Below, piece after piece: positions 8,375-19,789 of a stretch of 64,000 bases of DNA. The translations under genes and the position numbers were made by a program. The notes beneath the pieces are model-generated. The model searched no databases and had not been told where the DNA came from. It saw only the letters and a program-made list of their open reading frames with translations. The stretch lies in the NCBI RefSeq assembly GCF_015354055.1, contig NZ_JACHTM010000001.1, forward strand, positions 372,001-436,000. Direction: 5' to 3'. How positions within the stretch are numbered: position 1 is the first letter of the stretch; every line of letters starts with the position of its first letter. Origin of the DNA: Thermaurantiacus tibetensis (GTDB taxonomy: Bacteria; Pseudomonadota; Alphaproteobacteria; Sphingomonadales; Sphingomonadaceae).

Positions 8375-9171
8375 TCCGGCTCCTCCGGCGGTTTGGACTC
8401 GGCCTCCGGTGCCGGCGCGGTCGCGTCGGGTTCGTCGTCCCATTCCTCCTCGATGAGCGGCGGATTGCCATCCCACAGCTCGGCAAGCCGGAGCTGCAGC
8501 CAGGCCGAGCGGATGGTCGCATAGTCATCGGCCGAGCCGCGGCGGATCTGCTCGCCGCGCTCGATGAGCTCCGCCCGCTGGTCCACCACCCGGGTCAGGA
8601 TCTGGATGGTGGATTGCGTGCGGTTGAGAAGGATGCCCGACCCGAGGCCCACGGGGTCGATCGCGAACTCGACCATGAGCGCGATCCCGTCGCGCAGCGT
8701 CGAGGGCCCGAAGACGGGAAGCATCACGAAGGGGCCCGAGCGAACCCCCCAGACCGCCAGCGTCTGGCCGATGTCGTGGGGCTGTTCGTCGAGGCCAAGC
8801 CGGCTTGCCTCGTCGGCGAAGCCGGCGCCGCCGAGGACGATGTTGATGAGGAAGCGGTCGAGCGCGCGGAAGGCGCTCTTCGGCTTCCCCTGGGCGGCGG
8901 CGTTGAGGCCGTTCAGCGGCTCGCCGAGGTTGCGGTAGAAGTTGTTGACCGCCCTTCTCATCGGCTGCGGCACGACGGCGCGGTAGGCAACGGCAGGGGG
9001 GCGAACGATCAGCCTGTCCACCTCGTTGTTGAAGGCGTGCACCCTGCGGTTGATGGCCTCGTAACGGTCTTCGCTCGCGCGGGTCAGGTCGGCGCCGCGG
9101 CGGAACCGCTCCTCGGCCGTGGATGCGCAGCCCGCCGCGGCGAGAAAGGCGAGACAGACGGCAAGCCGCAT
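8371..9171 (-). CDS. mlaA: MlaA (VacJ) family outer-membrane lipoprotein
   Basis: 266-aa lipoprotein that, in the Mla pathway, removes mislocalised phospholipids from the outer leaflet of the outer membrane and passes them to the periplasmic carrier. The signal peptide ends in AAAGC. Conserved MlaA features: YEAINRRVHAFNNEVDR near residue 37, NNFYRNLGEP near 75, and LPVFGPSTLRDG in the middle. The C-terminus has an acidic Glu/Pro-rich tail of about 30 residues. An mlaD-like gene lies 40 kb away; mlaE/F/C are not in the window. It is divergent from the ArsR-methyltransferase gene. Confidence 0.93.
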   Translation of the reverse strand: MRLAVCLAFLAAAGCASTAEERFRRGADLTRASEDRYEAINRRVHAFNNEVDRLIVRPPAVAYRAVVPQPMRRAVNNFYRNLGEPLNGLNAAAQGKPKSAFRALDRFLINIVLGGAGFADEASRLGLDEQPHDIGQTLAVWGVRSGPFVMLPVFGPSTLRDGIALMVEFAIDPVGLGSGILLNRTQSTIQILTRVVDQRAELIERGEQIRRGSADDYATIRSAWLQLRLAELWDGNPPLIEEEWDDEPDATAPAPEAESKPPEEPE

Positions 9172-9254
9172 GGGCGAAGCCCCTAGGCAAGGCAGGCCAA
9201 GGTCTCAACCCCGGCCTTGCCCGGAGGAGCGCCATTCCGGACCGGCACCCGGGA

Positions 9255-9283
9255 TTGACCCGACTTAAAGGTTTCTTTAAATC
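9255..9283 (+). promoter_or_regulatory. Promoter with embedded perfect dyad upstream of the arsR-metF-metH operon
   Basis: A sigma-70-like promoter reads TTGACC (9255-9260), 17-bp spacer, TAAATC (9278-9283). A perfect inverted repeat TTAAAG-GTTT-CTTTAA occupies 9265-9280, filling the spacer and overlapping the -10. A repressor dimer bound here would exclude RNA polymerase. The first gene is an ArsR-family regulator, so autoregulation is the simplest reading. Predicted transcription start is near 9290, only a few bases before the ATG at 9294, so the leader would be very short. Confidence 0.65.
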
Positions 9284-9293
9284 CTGCGCTGCC

Positions 9294-10217
9294 ATGGACC
9301 GCCTGCTGGCCTCCTTCGCCGCGCTTGCAGACCCCTCGCGCCTGCGGATCCTGCTCCTCGTGCGCGACGTCGATCTCGCCATGGGCGAGCTGGCCGAGGT
9401 GCTGCGCCAGAGCCAGCCGCGGGTGTCGCGCCACGTGCGCATCCTGGCCGAGGCCGGTCTCGTCCGGCGGCAGAAGGAGGGCGCCTACGCCTTCGTGGGC
9501 CGTGCCCGCACGCCGGAGGCGGACGCCGCGCACGCCATGATCGACCGGCTCCTCGACGGCGCCGATCCCATCGCTCCCGAGCGCGCGCATCTCGCCGATG
9601 TCCGCGCGGCGCGGCAGAAGGCGCTCGACCGCTGGTTCGCGGACCATGCCGAGGAATGGGACCTCATGCGCAACCTCGAAGCTCCGGCCGAGGCGGTGGA
9701 GCAGGCGGTCGTGGCAGCAAGCCGGGAGGGCGGCGTGGGCCGGCTGCTCGACATCGGGACCGGCACCGGGCGCATGCTCGAGCTTCTTGCGCCCCTGGCC
9801 GCGAGCGCAACCGGCGTGGACCGCTCGCCCGAGATGCTGCGCATCGCCCGCACGCGGCTCGATGTTGCCGGGCTTTCGGGCGTGGAGATCCGCCAGGCCG
9901 ACATGGCCGCGCTGCCCTTCCCTGAAGGCGCCTTCGACACGGTCGTCATCCACCAGGTGCTGCATTTCAGCGAGGATCCGGCCGCGGCCGTGCGCGAGGC
10001 GGCCCGGGTGCTCGCGCCAGGGGGGAAGCTTCTCGTTGCCGATTATGCGCCGCATGCCGAGGAGGAGCTGCGCAGCCGCTACCGCCACGCCCGGCTCGGC
10101 TTCGCCTGCGAGGCGGTGGAACGCCTGTTCGCCGATGCCGGCCTCGGCTTTGCGCACGTGGCCCGAATTGCCGGCCCGCGCCTTACCGTCGAGCTCTGGA
10201 AGGGGGCCAAGCCATGA
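9294..10217 (+). CDS. ArsR-family regulator fused to a methyltransferase domain (SahR-like)
   Basis: 307-aa fusion. Residues 1-90 form a winged helix of the ArsR type, with the recognition helix in SQPRVSRHVRILAEAG. The cysteine metal site of true ArsR/SmtB sensors is absent, so metal sensing is unlikely. Residues about 140-300 are a class I SAM-methyltransferase domain with LDIGTGTGRMLELL (motif I) and VDRSPEML. ArsR-type SahR regulators control methionine and SAM-cycle genes in proteobacteria; here the domain may sense SAM or SAH. The gene heads an operon with metF and both metH halves, each joined by 4-bp overlaps. The start lies right after the dyad-bearing promoter. Confidence 0.88.
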   Translation: MDRLLASFAALADPSRLRILLLVRDVDLAMGELAEVLRQSQPRVSRHVRILAEAGLVRRQKEGAYAFVGRARTPEADAAHAMIDRLLDGADPIAPERAHLADVRAARQKALDRWFADHAEEWDLMRNLEAPAEAVEQAVVAASREGGVGRLLDIGTGTGRMLELLAPLAASATGVDRSPEMLRIARTRLDVAGLSGVEIRQADMAALPFPEGAFDTVVIHQVLHFSEDPAAAVREAARVLAPGGKLLVADYAPHAEEELRSRYRHARLGFACEAVERLFADAGLGFAHVARIAGPRLTVELWKGAKP

Positions 10218-11125
10218 CCCTGCCGTTTCCCCACGCGCGCCCCCTGCTCGAGCTGCCGTTCCCGTCCGACGCCATCGAGGTCAGCTTCGAGTTCTTCCCG
10301 CCCAGGACCGAGGCGATGGCCGAGACGCTCTGGGCTTCGGTCGCCGAGCTTGCGCCGCTCGGCCCCCGCTTCGTCTCGGTCACCTACGGCGCCGGCGGCT
10401 CGACCCGGGAGCGCACCCACGCGACGGTCGCCCGGATCCAGGCCGAGACGAAGGTGCCCGTTGCCGCGCACCTCACCTGCGTCAACGCGAGCCGCGACGA
10501 GATCGACGCGATCGCCCGCCGCTACTGGGCGCAGGGGGTGCGCCACATCGTGGCGCTGCGCGGCGACCCGCCGCCCGCGCCCGACGGCGGCAAGCCCCGC
10601 TTCGTCCCCCGCGAGGACGGCTACAACGATGCCGCCGAGCTGGTGGCCGGGCTTCTCAAGGTCGCGCCCTTCGAGCTTTCGGTCGGCGCCTACCCAGAGG
10701 TGCACCCCGAGGCGGCGAGCGCCGAGGCGGACCTTGCCCACCTCAAGCGCAAGTTCGACTGCGGTGCGACCCGGGCCATCACCCAGTTCTTCTTCGAGCC
10801 CGAGGTCTTCCTGCGCTTCCGCGACCGGGCGGTGGCCGCCGGCATCACCGGCGAGATCGTGCCCGGCATCCTCCCCGTCGGCAGCTGGGCTGCGACCGTG
10901 CGCATGGCCACCATGACCGGCACGTCCATCCCGCCCTGGCTTCCCGACCTGTTCGAGGGTCTCGATGACCGCCCCGAGGCGCGCGCCCTTGTCGCCGCGA
11001 CGGTTGCGGCCGAACAGGTCCGCCGGCTGGTTGCCGAAGGCGTGCGGCACTTCCACTTTTACACGCTCAATCGCGCCGGCCTCAGCTACGCCATCTGCCA
11101 CCTTCTCGGAAAGCGCCCCCAGTGA
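10214..11125 (+). CDS. metF: Methylenetetrahydrofolate reductase
   Basis: 303-aa FAD-dependent enzyme that reduces 5,10-methylene-THF to 5-methyl-THF, the methyl donor for MetH. Typical segments: [12 protein letters not shown] near residue 25, [16 protein letters not shown] near 54, [10 protein letters not shown] near 115, and [11 protein letters not shown] with IVPGILPV in the second half. Cytosolic TIM barrel of normal length. The ATG overlaps the regulator stop (ATGA) and its own stop overlaps the next start (GTGA), placing it in a tightly coupled methionine operon. Confidence 0.96.
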   Translation: MTLPFPHARPLLELPFPSDAIEVSFEFFPPRTEAMAETLWASVAELAPLGPRFVSVTYGAGGSTRERTHATVARIQAETKVPVAAHLTCVNASRDEIDAIARRYWAQGVRHIVALRGDPPPAPDGGKPRFVPREDGYNDAAELVAGLLKVAPFELSVGAYPEVHPEAASAEADLAHLKRKFDCGATRAITQFFFEPEVFLRFRDRAVAAGITGEIVPGILPVGSWAATVRMATMTGTSIPPWLPDLFEGLDDRPEARALVAATVAAEQVRRLVAEGVRHFHFYTLNRAGLSYAICHLLGKRPQ

Positions 11126-12221
11126 CCGCCAAGCCCTCGCCCGCTCCGCCTCGCGGCCCCGCCCCCTCGCGCCCTGCGCCGTCGGAAGCCGAGGCGGCGT
11201 TCCGTGCCGCGCTTGCCGAGCGGATCCTGATCAAGGACGGCCCCTACGGCACCGCCATCCAGGCCCTCGGCCTGACGGAGGCCGACTATCGCGGCGCGCT
11301 TTCCCTCTCCCGCGATCAGAAGGGCAACAACGATCTCCTGAACCTGACGCAGCCCGAGGCCGTCGCCGGCATCGCCCGTGCCTATGCCGAGGCGGGCGCC
11401 GATCTTCTCGCCACCAACACCTTCAATGCCAACGCCATCTCGCAGGGAGACTATGGCACCGAGCATCTCGTCCCCGACATCAACCGCGCAGCCGCGCGGA
11501 TCGTCCGCGCCGTCGCCGACGCGGCCGCCGCTGCCGACGGCCGGCGCCGCTTCGTGGCCGGCGCGCTCGGCCCCACCAACAAGACGCTCTCGCTGAGCCC
11601 CCGCGTTGAGGATCCGGGCTTCCGCGAGGTGGATTTCGACCAGGTGAAGGCGGTCTACCGCGAGCAGATCGACGCGCTGCTTGAGGGCGGGGTGGATTTC
11701 ATCCTCATCGAGACGGTGTTCGACACGCTGAACGCCAAGGCCGCCGCCATGGCGGCGATGGAGGCGGAGGAAGCGCGGGGCGCGCGCGTCCCGCTCCTGC
11801 TCTCGATGACGCTCACCGACCTTGCCGGCCGCAACCTCTCGGGCCAGACGGTCGAGGCCTTCTGGGTCTCGGTGGCCCACACCCGGCCGCTGGCCGTCGG
11901 GCTCAACTGCTCCTTCGGCGCAACCGAGCTTCGCCCGCACGTGGCCGCCTTGGCCGCCATCGCCGACGTGCCCCTCATGGTCTATCCCAACGCCGGGCTG
12001 CCCAACGCCTTCGGCGGCTATGACGAGGCCCCCGAGACCACCGCCGCGCTGGTGCGCCAGTGGGCCGAAACCGGGCTCGTCAACCTGCTCGGCGGCTGCT
12101 GCGGCACCACGCCGGCCCACATCGCCGCGATCCGCGCGGCCGTCGCGGGGCTGCCGCCCCGCGCCATTCCGGCGCCTGCGCCGGCGCTCCGGCTCGCCGG
12201 GCTCGAGGCGTTCGCGTTCGC

Positions 12222-12225
<4 letters not shown>
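11122..12225 (+). CDS. metH1: Methionine synthase, homocysteine-binding subunit (MetH N-terminal part)
   Basis: 367-aa protein equal to the first module of cobalamin-dependent MetH. It binds homocysteine through zinc: the three ligands are Cys263 (in [10 protein letters not shown]) and Cys326/Cys327 (in GGCCGTTP). [13 protein letters not shown] and [10 protein letters not shown] are the usual opening. It starts with GTG, overlapping the metF stop, after a Pro-rich 20-residue lead. The stop overlaps the ATG of the second metH gene. In most bacteria both parts form one chain; here they are separate coupled genes, as known in several alphaproteobacteria. Confidence 0.93.
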
Positions 12226-14888
<2,663 letters not shown>

Positions 14889-14904
14889 AGAGGCGAGGCC
14901 GGGG

Positions 14905-14935
14905 CTGCCGCCGGCCGCACCGCGGGCGGCGGCAG
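14905..14935 (+). terminator. GC-rich hairpin after metH
   Basis: CTGCCGCC (14905-14912) pairs perfectly with GGCGGCAG (14928-14935) around a 15-nt loop, beginning 16 bases after the metH stop. There is no T-run, so it may end transcription only with Rho or act as an RNA-stabilising stem. It also lies between convergent genes and could serve both. Confidence 0.4.
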
Positions 14936-14961
14936 GGGCCTCTGCGGAAGGATCCTGGCCG

Positions 14962-15222
14962 CTAGCGGTTCGGCGGTGGCGCCGGGCGGGGTGCGTCCGG
15001 CCGCGTCTCATCCGTGGTCTTGCCGCCCTCTTCGCCGGGCGCGGCCTCGCGACCTTCGGCCGGCTTCCGCTCCGGTTCCGCCGGCTCCTGCACCGGCTCC
15101 GACCTGACCGCCGTGTCCGCAGGCGGCGCCTGCGGGGCGCCGGGCTCGGGCGGCACCGCCTGCGCTGCGGCCGCACCCGTCCACACGAGCGCCAGGGCGG
15201 CGCTCACCATCGTCTTCCACAT
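14962..15222 (-). CDS. Small Pro/Glu-rich secreted protein
   Basis: 86-aa protein with a signal peptide (positive start, hydrophobic core AALALVWTG, cleavage after AAAAQA) followed by a low-complexity chain rich in Pro, Glu and Ala. It probably is periplasmic and unfolded; I cannot assign a function. The start is well supported: GGAGGAG lies 7 nt before the ATG at 15222. That ribosome binding site sits inside a perfect hairpin, so translation may be controlled. Monocistronic; convergent with metH. Confidence 0.65.
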   Translation of the reverse strand: MWKTMVSAALALVWTGAAAAQAVPPEPGAPQAPPADTAVRSEPVQEPAEPERKPAEGREAAPGEEGGKTTDETRPDAPRPAPPPNR

Positions 15223-15231
15223 GCTGTGTCT

Positions 15232-15252
15232 CCTCCGGATTGCCCCCGGAGG
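15232..15252 (-). promoter_or_regulatory. Hairpin covering the ribosome binding site of the small secreted protein
   Basis: On the minus strand CCTCCGG (15252-15246) pairs with CCGGAGG (15238-15232) over a 7-nt loop. The downstream arm contains five bases of the GGAGGAG ribosome binding site (15230-15236) that serves the ATG at 15222. If transcribed, the folded form would hide the site, as in RNA thermometers or ligand-responsive leaders. Confidence 0.45.
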
Positions 15253-15383
15253 ACCGGTCCCGGCTCCTTCTACTGCGCCTCGATCGGAGGGCCGAGCCCT
15301 GGGGGGACGGGCCGTTCCCCCGCTGCGATTGCCCGAGAGGGCCCGGGATGATGCGTTGCGGGCGCGCGACGGGCCGTGGCGGC

Positions 15384-16046
15384 CTAGTCCGCGACTCGGC
15401 GGTGCCAGGCCCAGAAGGGCGGGGGAACCGGGCGACCGGCCACGTGCGCCTCGACGAGATCGAGGACGGCGCGGGTGACGGTGGGGAGATCGAGGCTGCG
15501 CGCCTCTGCGAGCGGGAACCAGCGCGTCTCCTCGAGTTCGGGGCTGGACGACGCCTCGCCGGCGGCGAGGCCGCTGGCGTCTGCGAGGAAGAAGCGCGCG
15601 TCGAACCGGCGGCTGCGTCCCGGCGGGGTGATCGCGCGCGCGAGGTAGGCGACCCCGCCGAGGTCGGGGAGAAGCCCGCGCGCGACGAAGGGCGCCCATG
15701 CGGCCGGCACGCGCCGTGGCGTCGGGGCCGGCTGCCCGAGGAGGAGCCCTGCCTCCTCGAACGTCTCGCGGACGGCGGCGAGCGCCAGCGCCCGGGCCAG
15801 CCGCCGCGGCGAGGCCGTGGGCCTTCGCGGCGCTCGCCCTGCGGCGTCCGCGACCGCGGCGTCGAGATCGCGCAGGACGGCCATGTGCCAGTCGGCCCGG
15901 TCGAGGCGGCCGCCGGGGAACACCCACTTGTCGGGCATGAAGGCGTGGCCTCCCGCCCGGCGGCCCATGAGCACCGCAGGGGTGCCGCCGTCACGGCGGA
16001 CAAGGACGAGCGTTGCGGCATCGCGCGGCCGCTGGCGTGCGGGCAT
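15384..16046 (-). CDS. NUDIX hydrolase with interrupted Nudix box
   Basis: 220-aa NUDIX protein expected to hydrolyse a nucleoside-diphosphate-linked substrate, possibly a CoA derivative. The core begins with AATLVLVRRDGG. The Nudix box is split: WVFPGGRLDRAD near residue 50 is followed by an insertion of about 35 residues before AVRETFEEAGLLLG, which supplies the metal-binding glutamates. This layout matches the NUDT19-like subgroup. I chose ATG 16046; an earlier start at 16079 adds 11 residues without family support. Divergent from RNase D. Confidence 0.85.
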   Translation of the reverse strand: MPARQRPRDAATLVLVRRDGGTPAVLMGRRAGGHAFMPDKWVFPGGRLDRADWHMAVLRDLDAAVADAAGRAPRRPTASPRRLARALALAAVRETFEEAGLLLGQPAPTPRRVPAAWAPFVARGLLPDLGGVAYLARAITPPGRSRRFDARFFLADASGLAAGEASSSPELEETRWFPLAEARSLDLPTVTRAVLDLVEAHVAGRPVPPPFWAWHRRVAD

Positions 16047-16130
16047 GACTCTTCCTGCCGGCCCGCGCGAGGTCCGCAAAGCTCGTCATGCGGCGAGGGG
16101 CGGCCGTTGCCCGGCCCTGCCGGAGACCCT

Positions 16131-16754
16131 ATGGCCCCGCTGATGGCCATCTTCCTCCACGAAGCCGACCTGCCCGCGGGCGTGCTTGCCGACGGGCCCG
16201 TCGCTGTCGACACCGAGACGCTGGGGCTCAATCCGCTCCGCGATCGGCTGTGCCTGCTCCAGATCGCCGACGGCCGGGGCGACGAGCATCTGGTGCGCTT
16301 CGGGCGCGACTATGCCGCGCCCAATCTCCGCGCTGTCCTCGGCGACCCGGCCCGGCTCAAGATCTTTCACTTTGCCCGGTTCGACCTTGCCGTCATCGCC
16401 CACTGGCTCGGCGTGACCGCCGCGCCCGTCTGGTGCACCCGCACCGCAAGCCGGCTCGTGCGCACCTACACCGACCGGCATGGGCTGAAAGACCTCGCGA
16501 AGGAGCTCCTCGGCGTGGACATCTCCAAGGCCCAGCAGTCGTCCGACTGGGGCGCCGACGAGCTGACCGAGGCGCAGAAGGACTATGCCGCCTCCGACGT
16601 CCGCTACCTCCACCGCCTGAAGGACATCCTCGAGGTGCGCCTCGCCCGCGAGGGCCGCACCGAGCTGGCCGAGGCCTGTTTCACCTTCCTGCCCTGGCGC
16701 GCGCGGCTTGACCTTGCCGGCTGGCCGGAGGTTGACATCTTCGCCCATGGCTGA
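16131..16754 (+). CDS. Ribonuclease D-like 3'-5' exonuclease
   Basis: 207-aa DEDDy exonuclease consisting of the catalytic domain only; classical RNase D is about 370-390 aa with HRDC domains, so this is the short alphaproteobacterial form. Exo I is DTETLGL, Exo II FHFARFDLAVI, and Exo III YAASDVRYL with its tyrosine. It trims RNA 3' ends. The start at 16131 follows GGAGA; an ATG four codons later is an alternative. Its stop overlaps lptC by 8 bp, the usual alphaproteobacterial arrangement. Confidence 0.9.
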   Translation: MAPLMAIFLHEADLPAGVLADGPVAVDTETLGLNPLRDRLCLLQIADGRGDEHLVRFGRDYAAPNLRAVLGDPARLKIFHFARFDLAVIAHWLGVTAAPVWCTRTASRLVRTYTDRHGLKDLAKELLGVDISKAQQSSDWGADELTEAQKDYAASDVRYLHRLKDILEVRLAREGRTELAEACFTFLPWRARLDLAGWPEVDIFAHG

Positions 16755-17442
16755 GGCCGCCGCTTCCGCGCATGGTGTTCAGTCACCGGTCGCCGAGTCG
16801 CCTGCCGCCGTCGCCCTTCGGGCGGCGCGACGGCGGGCGGCTGCACCGGGCGGGGCGCGCGACCGCGTCGTTGCCCTGGCCAAGCTGGCCTTCCCGGCGG
16901 CATCGCTTCTCCTCCTCGCCGGGCTGGTGCTGCTCCCCTTGCGGGGGGTGCAGGAACTGTCGTTCCTGCTCTCGAAGGAGGCGGCGGACGCCGCCGGCGA
17001 GCGGCTGCGGGTGACGAAGGCGAGCTACCGGGGCACCACGGCGTCCGGCGAGCGCTTCGAGATCGACGCCGACAGCGCCGTCCAGAAGACGAGCGATGTG
17101 CCCGTGGTGGTGCTCGAGGGGCTTTCGGCTCGGCTCGACCGCGCCGACGGCCCGGCGGTCGTCACCGCGCCGCGCGGCTTCTACTTCCTCGAAAGCGGCC
17201 TGATCGAAGTGGAAGGGCCGATCGAGGCGCGAAGCGGAAGCGGCTACCGGCTGGATGGCGAGGCGATCCGGGTGGACCTCGAGCGCAACCGGGTGACCTC
17301 GGCGCGGCCGGTGTCGGGCGAGCTGCCGATGGGTAGCTTCACTGCCGGCGGCTTCGAGGCGGATCTGCCGGGCGAGCGCGTACTCCTCACCGGAGGGGTC
17401 AGGATGCGCCTCTTCCCCGACCGGCTGCGGATGCAGGCATGA
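16747..17442 (+). CDS. lptC: LPS export protein LptC
   Basis: 231-aa single-pass inner-membrane protein of the lipopolysaccharide export bridge. After a 45-residue Ala/Arg-rich cytoplasmic segment there is one membrane helix (AKLAFPAASLLLLAGLVLLP), then a periplasmic OstA-like beta domain with repeated short strands (ASYRGTTASGERFEI, VVVLEGLSARL, GFYFLESGLIEVEG). LptC receives LPS from LptBFG and passes it to LptA. It overlaps RNase D upstream and lptA downstream (ATGA), confirming an operon. Confidence 0.88.
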   Translation: MAEAAASAHGVQSPVAESPAAVALRAARRRAAAPGGARDRVVALAKLAFPAASLLLLAGLVLLPLRGVQELSFLLSKEAADAAGERLRVTKASYRGTTASGERFEIDADSAVQKTSDVPVVVLEGLSARLDRADGPAVVTAPRGFYFLESGLIEVEGPIEARSGSGYRLDGEAIRVDLERNRVTSARPVSGELPMGSFTAGGFEADLPGERVLLTGGVRMRLFPDRLRMQA

Positions 17443-17969
17443 GGCGCGCGCCGGTTCTTGCTGCGCTTGCGCTGCTGGCCGCCAGCCCCGCTGCCGCCCA
17501 GAGCCTTGCCGCCTCGGCGCTGCGCGGGCATGACAGCCGCGCGCCGATCGACGTCGATGCCGACCGGATCGAAGTGCTCGAGGCCGCGAGCGAGGCCATC
17601 TTCAGCGGCAACGTCAAGGTGCGGCAGGGCAGCCTCGCGATCGACGCCGCGCGCATCCGCGTCGCCTACGATCGGCCGAAGGGCGGGGACCCCGTCATCC
17701 GCCGGCTCGATGCCGATGGCGACGTCCGCCTCCGCTCGCCCTCCGAGGAGGCGCGCGCCCGCTTCGCCATCTACGATGTCGAGAACCGGATCCTGACGCT
17801 CATCGGCGGGGTGGAGCTTGCGCGCGGGAAGGAGCGCCTCTCCGGCAACCGGCTCACGATCAACCTCGAGACGGGGCGCTCGACGCTCGACGGCCGCGCC
17901 TCTGACGGCGGGGCGCCGGGCCGGGTCACGGGGCGGTTCGCGGTGCCCAGCAAGACCGGCAGGCCCTGA
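17439..17969 (+). CDS. lptA: LPS transport periplasmic protein LptA
   Basis: 176-aa periplasmic OstA-fold protein with a signal peptide (LAALALLAASPAAAQ). The body has the family pattern: PIDVDADRIEVLEAAS, AIFSGNVKVRQGS, DARRIRV-like strands and LTLIGGVELARGKERLSGNRL. It forms the beta-jellyroll bridge that carries LPS across the periplasm. ATGA-coupled to lptC. In most relatives lptB (the ATPase) follows at once; here a convergent hydrolase gene ends 33 bp downstream, so lptB must be elsewhere. Confidence 0.9.
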   Translation: MRRAPVLAALALLAASPAAAQSLAASALRGHDSRAPIDVDADRIEVLEAASEAIFSGNVKVRQGSLAIDAARIRVAYDRPKGGDPVIRRLDADGDVRLRSPSEEARARFAIYDVENRILTLIGGVELARGKERLSGNRLTINLETGRSTLDGRASDGGAPGRVTGRFAVPSKTGRP

Positions 17970-18002
17970 CGCCCGCCGGCGCGCGGGGCCTCCTCGAGCC
18001 TC

Positions 18003-19148
18003 CTAGAGAAGGTCGCGCGCGGCGAGGAAGGCGCGGATGGCCGCCACTGCCTCGGCCCGCTCCTTCGGCTGGAAGGCATAGTAGTGGGTTGCGCCCTTGA
18101 TGGTCACGCGTGCCTTGTCGGCTGCGCCGACCGCGGCGAACAGCCGGTCCGCGTGGCTCGGCGTGCAGGCGTCGTCGGCCGAATTGTCGAGGACGAGGGT
18201 CGGCACGGTGCAGAAGGGCCCGCAGGCAAGGCCATCGGCACGCGAGGTCTCGAGGCCCCACTGCGAGAGCCAGGAGCGGAGCGTCGAGAAGCGGCCAAGG
18301 CCACCCGGCGCATCGTTGATCGCCCGCGGGTCGCCGAGGTAGCAGCGCCCCGGCACCCGGTCGTTGGGGTCGAGCGTGGGGTCGAGCCAGCGCGGGTCGG
18401 CCATGGTGCCATGGACGACGAAGGCCTGCTCGGCGTGCGGCCCCTCGCGGTCCTTGAGGACCGCCAGCCGCTCGCGGGCCCAGGCGGTGATGCGCCGGTT
18501 GCGCGCCACCTGCCGCTCCCGGAATTCGGCAAGCCACGCGGCGGGGTAGGGCGGCGCGGCCGGCGGCGGGTCGGCATAGAGGTTCCACGCCGGGTCGCGG
18601 GCGAGCGGGTCTCCCTCGTCGGTGACCGACGGGTCGAGCCATTCGGTCAGCGTGCCGGCGCGGCTGACGTGGGCGGCAAGGAGGAGCATCGCGTCGGCGG
18701 GAACAAGCTCCGGGATCTCGACCGGGTCTCCGGCCGGCGTGTCGGTGACGAAGGGAGCGACCGCCTGGCGCTGGTAGAAGAGCGAGAGCGAGCCCCCGCC
18801 CGACCAGCCGGCAAGCACGATCCGCCGGTAGCCGAGCGTCTCGCGGGCGTGGCGGACCCAGGAGCCGAGGTCGACGAGCACCTTCTCCATGATGAGCGCG
18901 GAATCATTGTTCGGGTAGCGCGAGACGGCCGAGAGGCAGTGGATGCCGGCCTCGGCCAGACCCATGGGGAGCGGCAGATAGTGCATGATCCCCATGGGGT
19001 GCATGAAGACGAGAAGCGTCTCCGACGGCGTCTCGGGCTTGAGCAGATGGCCCTGGAGCGCAACGAGGCCGCCGATCCCGCCGTAGCTGTCCCTCACCGT
19101 CACCTTCTCCTCGAACACGAGGTGAAGGGGGACGCGCGCGTAGGTCAT
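18003..19148 (-). CDS. Alpha/beta hydrolase coupled to a VOC protein
   Basis: 381-aa alpha/beta hydrolase. The nucleophile elbow is LAGWSGGGS; the acid is probably in DNSADDACTP and the histidine in KGATHYYAFQ. It is longer than a simple esterase because of a lid-like insertion of about 100 residues (near 180-280). No signal peptide. The ATG at 19148 overlaps the stop of the VOC gene (ATGA). The association of an extradiol-dioxygenase-fold protein with a hydrolase recalls meta-cleavage pathways, but this hydrolase is not obviously of the C-C bond-cleaving type, so the substrate is left open. Confidence 0.82.
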   Translation of the reverse strand: MTYARVPLHLVFEEKVTVRDSYGGIGGLVALQGHLLKPETPSETLLVFMHPMGIMHYLPLPMGLAEAGIHCLSAVSRYPNNDSALIMEKVLVDLGSWVRHARETLGYRRIVLAGWSGGGSLSLFYQRQAVAPFVTDTPAGDPVEIPELVPADAMLLLAAHVSRAGTLTEWLDPSVTDEGDPLARDPAWNLYADPPPAAPPYPAAWLAEFRERQVARNRRITAWARERLAVLKDREGPHAEQAFVVHGTMADPRWLDPTLDPNDRVPGRCYLGDPRAINDAPGGLGRFSTLRSWLSQWGLETSRADGLACGPFCTVPTLVLDNSADDACTPSHADRLFAAVGAADKARVTIKGATHYYAFQPKERAEAVAAIRAFLAARDLL

Positions 19149-19738
19149 GCCGCAGCCGAGGCGGCCGGTGCCTTGAGCGCAGCCTTTCGGCCGGCAGTGC
19201 GCTCCGTCCATTCGGCCAGCACCGCGCGGGCGTTCGCGGCCTCCTTGGCGAGGATGGCGTCATGCTCGCGGACGCGGGCGGTGATCTCGACCTGGAGGCC
19301 GTTCGGGTCCCACATGTAGATGGAGCGCACGAAATGGTGGTCGATGGGCCCGAAGCAGGGCACGCCGGCGGCATCGAGCTTCGCCTTCCACGCCATCAGC
19401 TCCGCTTCCGACCCGGCCTCGAAGGCGATGTGCCGGTCGAACCCGTGCGCGGGGCGGAAGTGCCGTTCGGTGGCGCTGTCGGGCGCGTCGAAGAAGGCGA
19501 TGAAGTTGCCGTCGGGCAGCGCGAAGAAGATGTGGACATAAGGGTGCGGCTTGCCCGAGCCGGGCTCCTCCTCGAAGGCGAGCGCGGCGGCCAGCGGCAG
19601 GCCGAGGATGTCCTCGTAGAACGCCCGCGTCTCCTCCGCGTCGCGGCAGCGGAAGGCGCTGTGGTGGATCCCCTTGAGGCCGGCCTCGCCCGGCGCCGCC
19701 AGGTTCGCTCCTGCCCCGGCCATCCTGTCCTCGTCCAT
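19145..19738 (-). CDS. VOC superfamily (glyoxalase/extradiol dioxygenase-like) protein
   Basis: 197-aa vicinal-oxygen-chelate protein. Possible metal ligands are in GIHHSAFRC (His), FDRHIAFEA (His) and LQVEITARV (Glu), the His-His-Glu set of extradiol dioxygenase-like members. The C-terminus is an Ala-rich helical tail of about 40 residues. Start at 19738 is preceded by GGAGAGGAG with short spacing; a GTG five codons upstream is less likely. It lies 51 bp after ubiG and overlaps the downstream hydrolase gene, so it is probably in the bpt operon. Confidence 0.85.
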   Translation of the reverse strand: MDEDRMAGAGANLAAPGEAGLKGIHHSAFRCRDAEETRAFYEDILGLPLAAALAFEEEPGSGKPHPYVHIFFALPDGNFIAFFDAPDSATERHFRPAHGFDRHIAFEAGSEAELMAWKAKLDAAGVPCFGPIDHHFVRSIYMWDPNGLQVEITARVREHDAILAKEAANARAVLAEWTERTAGRKAALKAPAASAAA

Positions 19739-19789
19739 GCTCTCCTCTCCCACACGTCCCGGCGCGCCCCGCTCCGCCCGCCGCTTCGC

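Noticed and set aside
9294-10217. Arsenic or metal resistance regulator
   Set aside because: The metal-binding cysteines of ArsR/SmtB are missing and no resistance genes are near; the neighbours are all methionine genes.
18003-19738. Full aromatic meta-cleavage cluster
   Set aside because: Only a VOC-fold protein and a hydrolase are present; there is no ring-hydroxylating oxygenase, dehydrogenase or aldolase in the operon.
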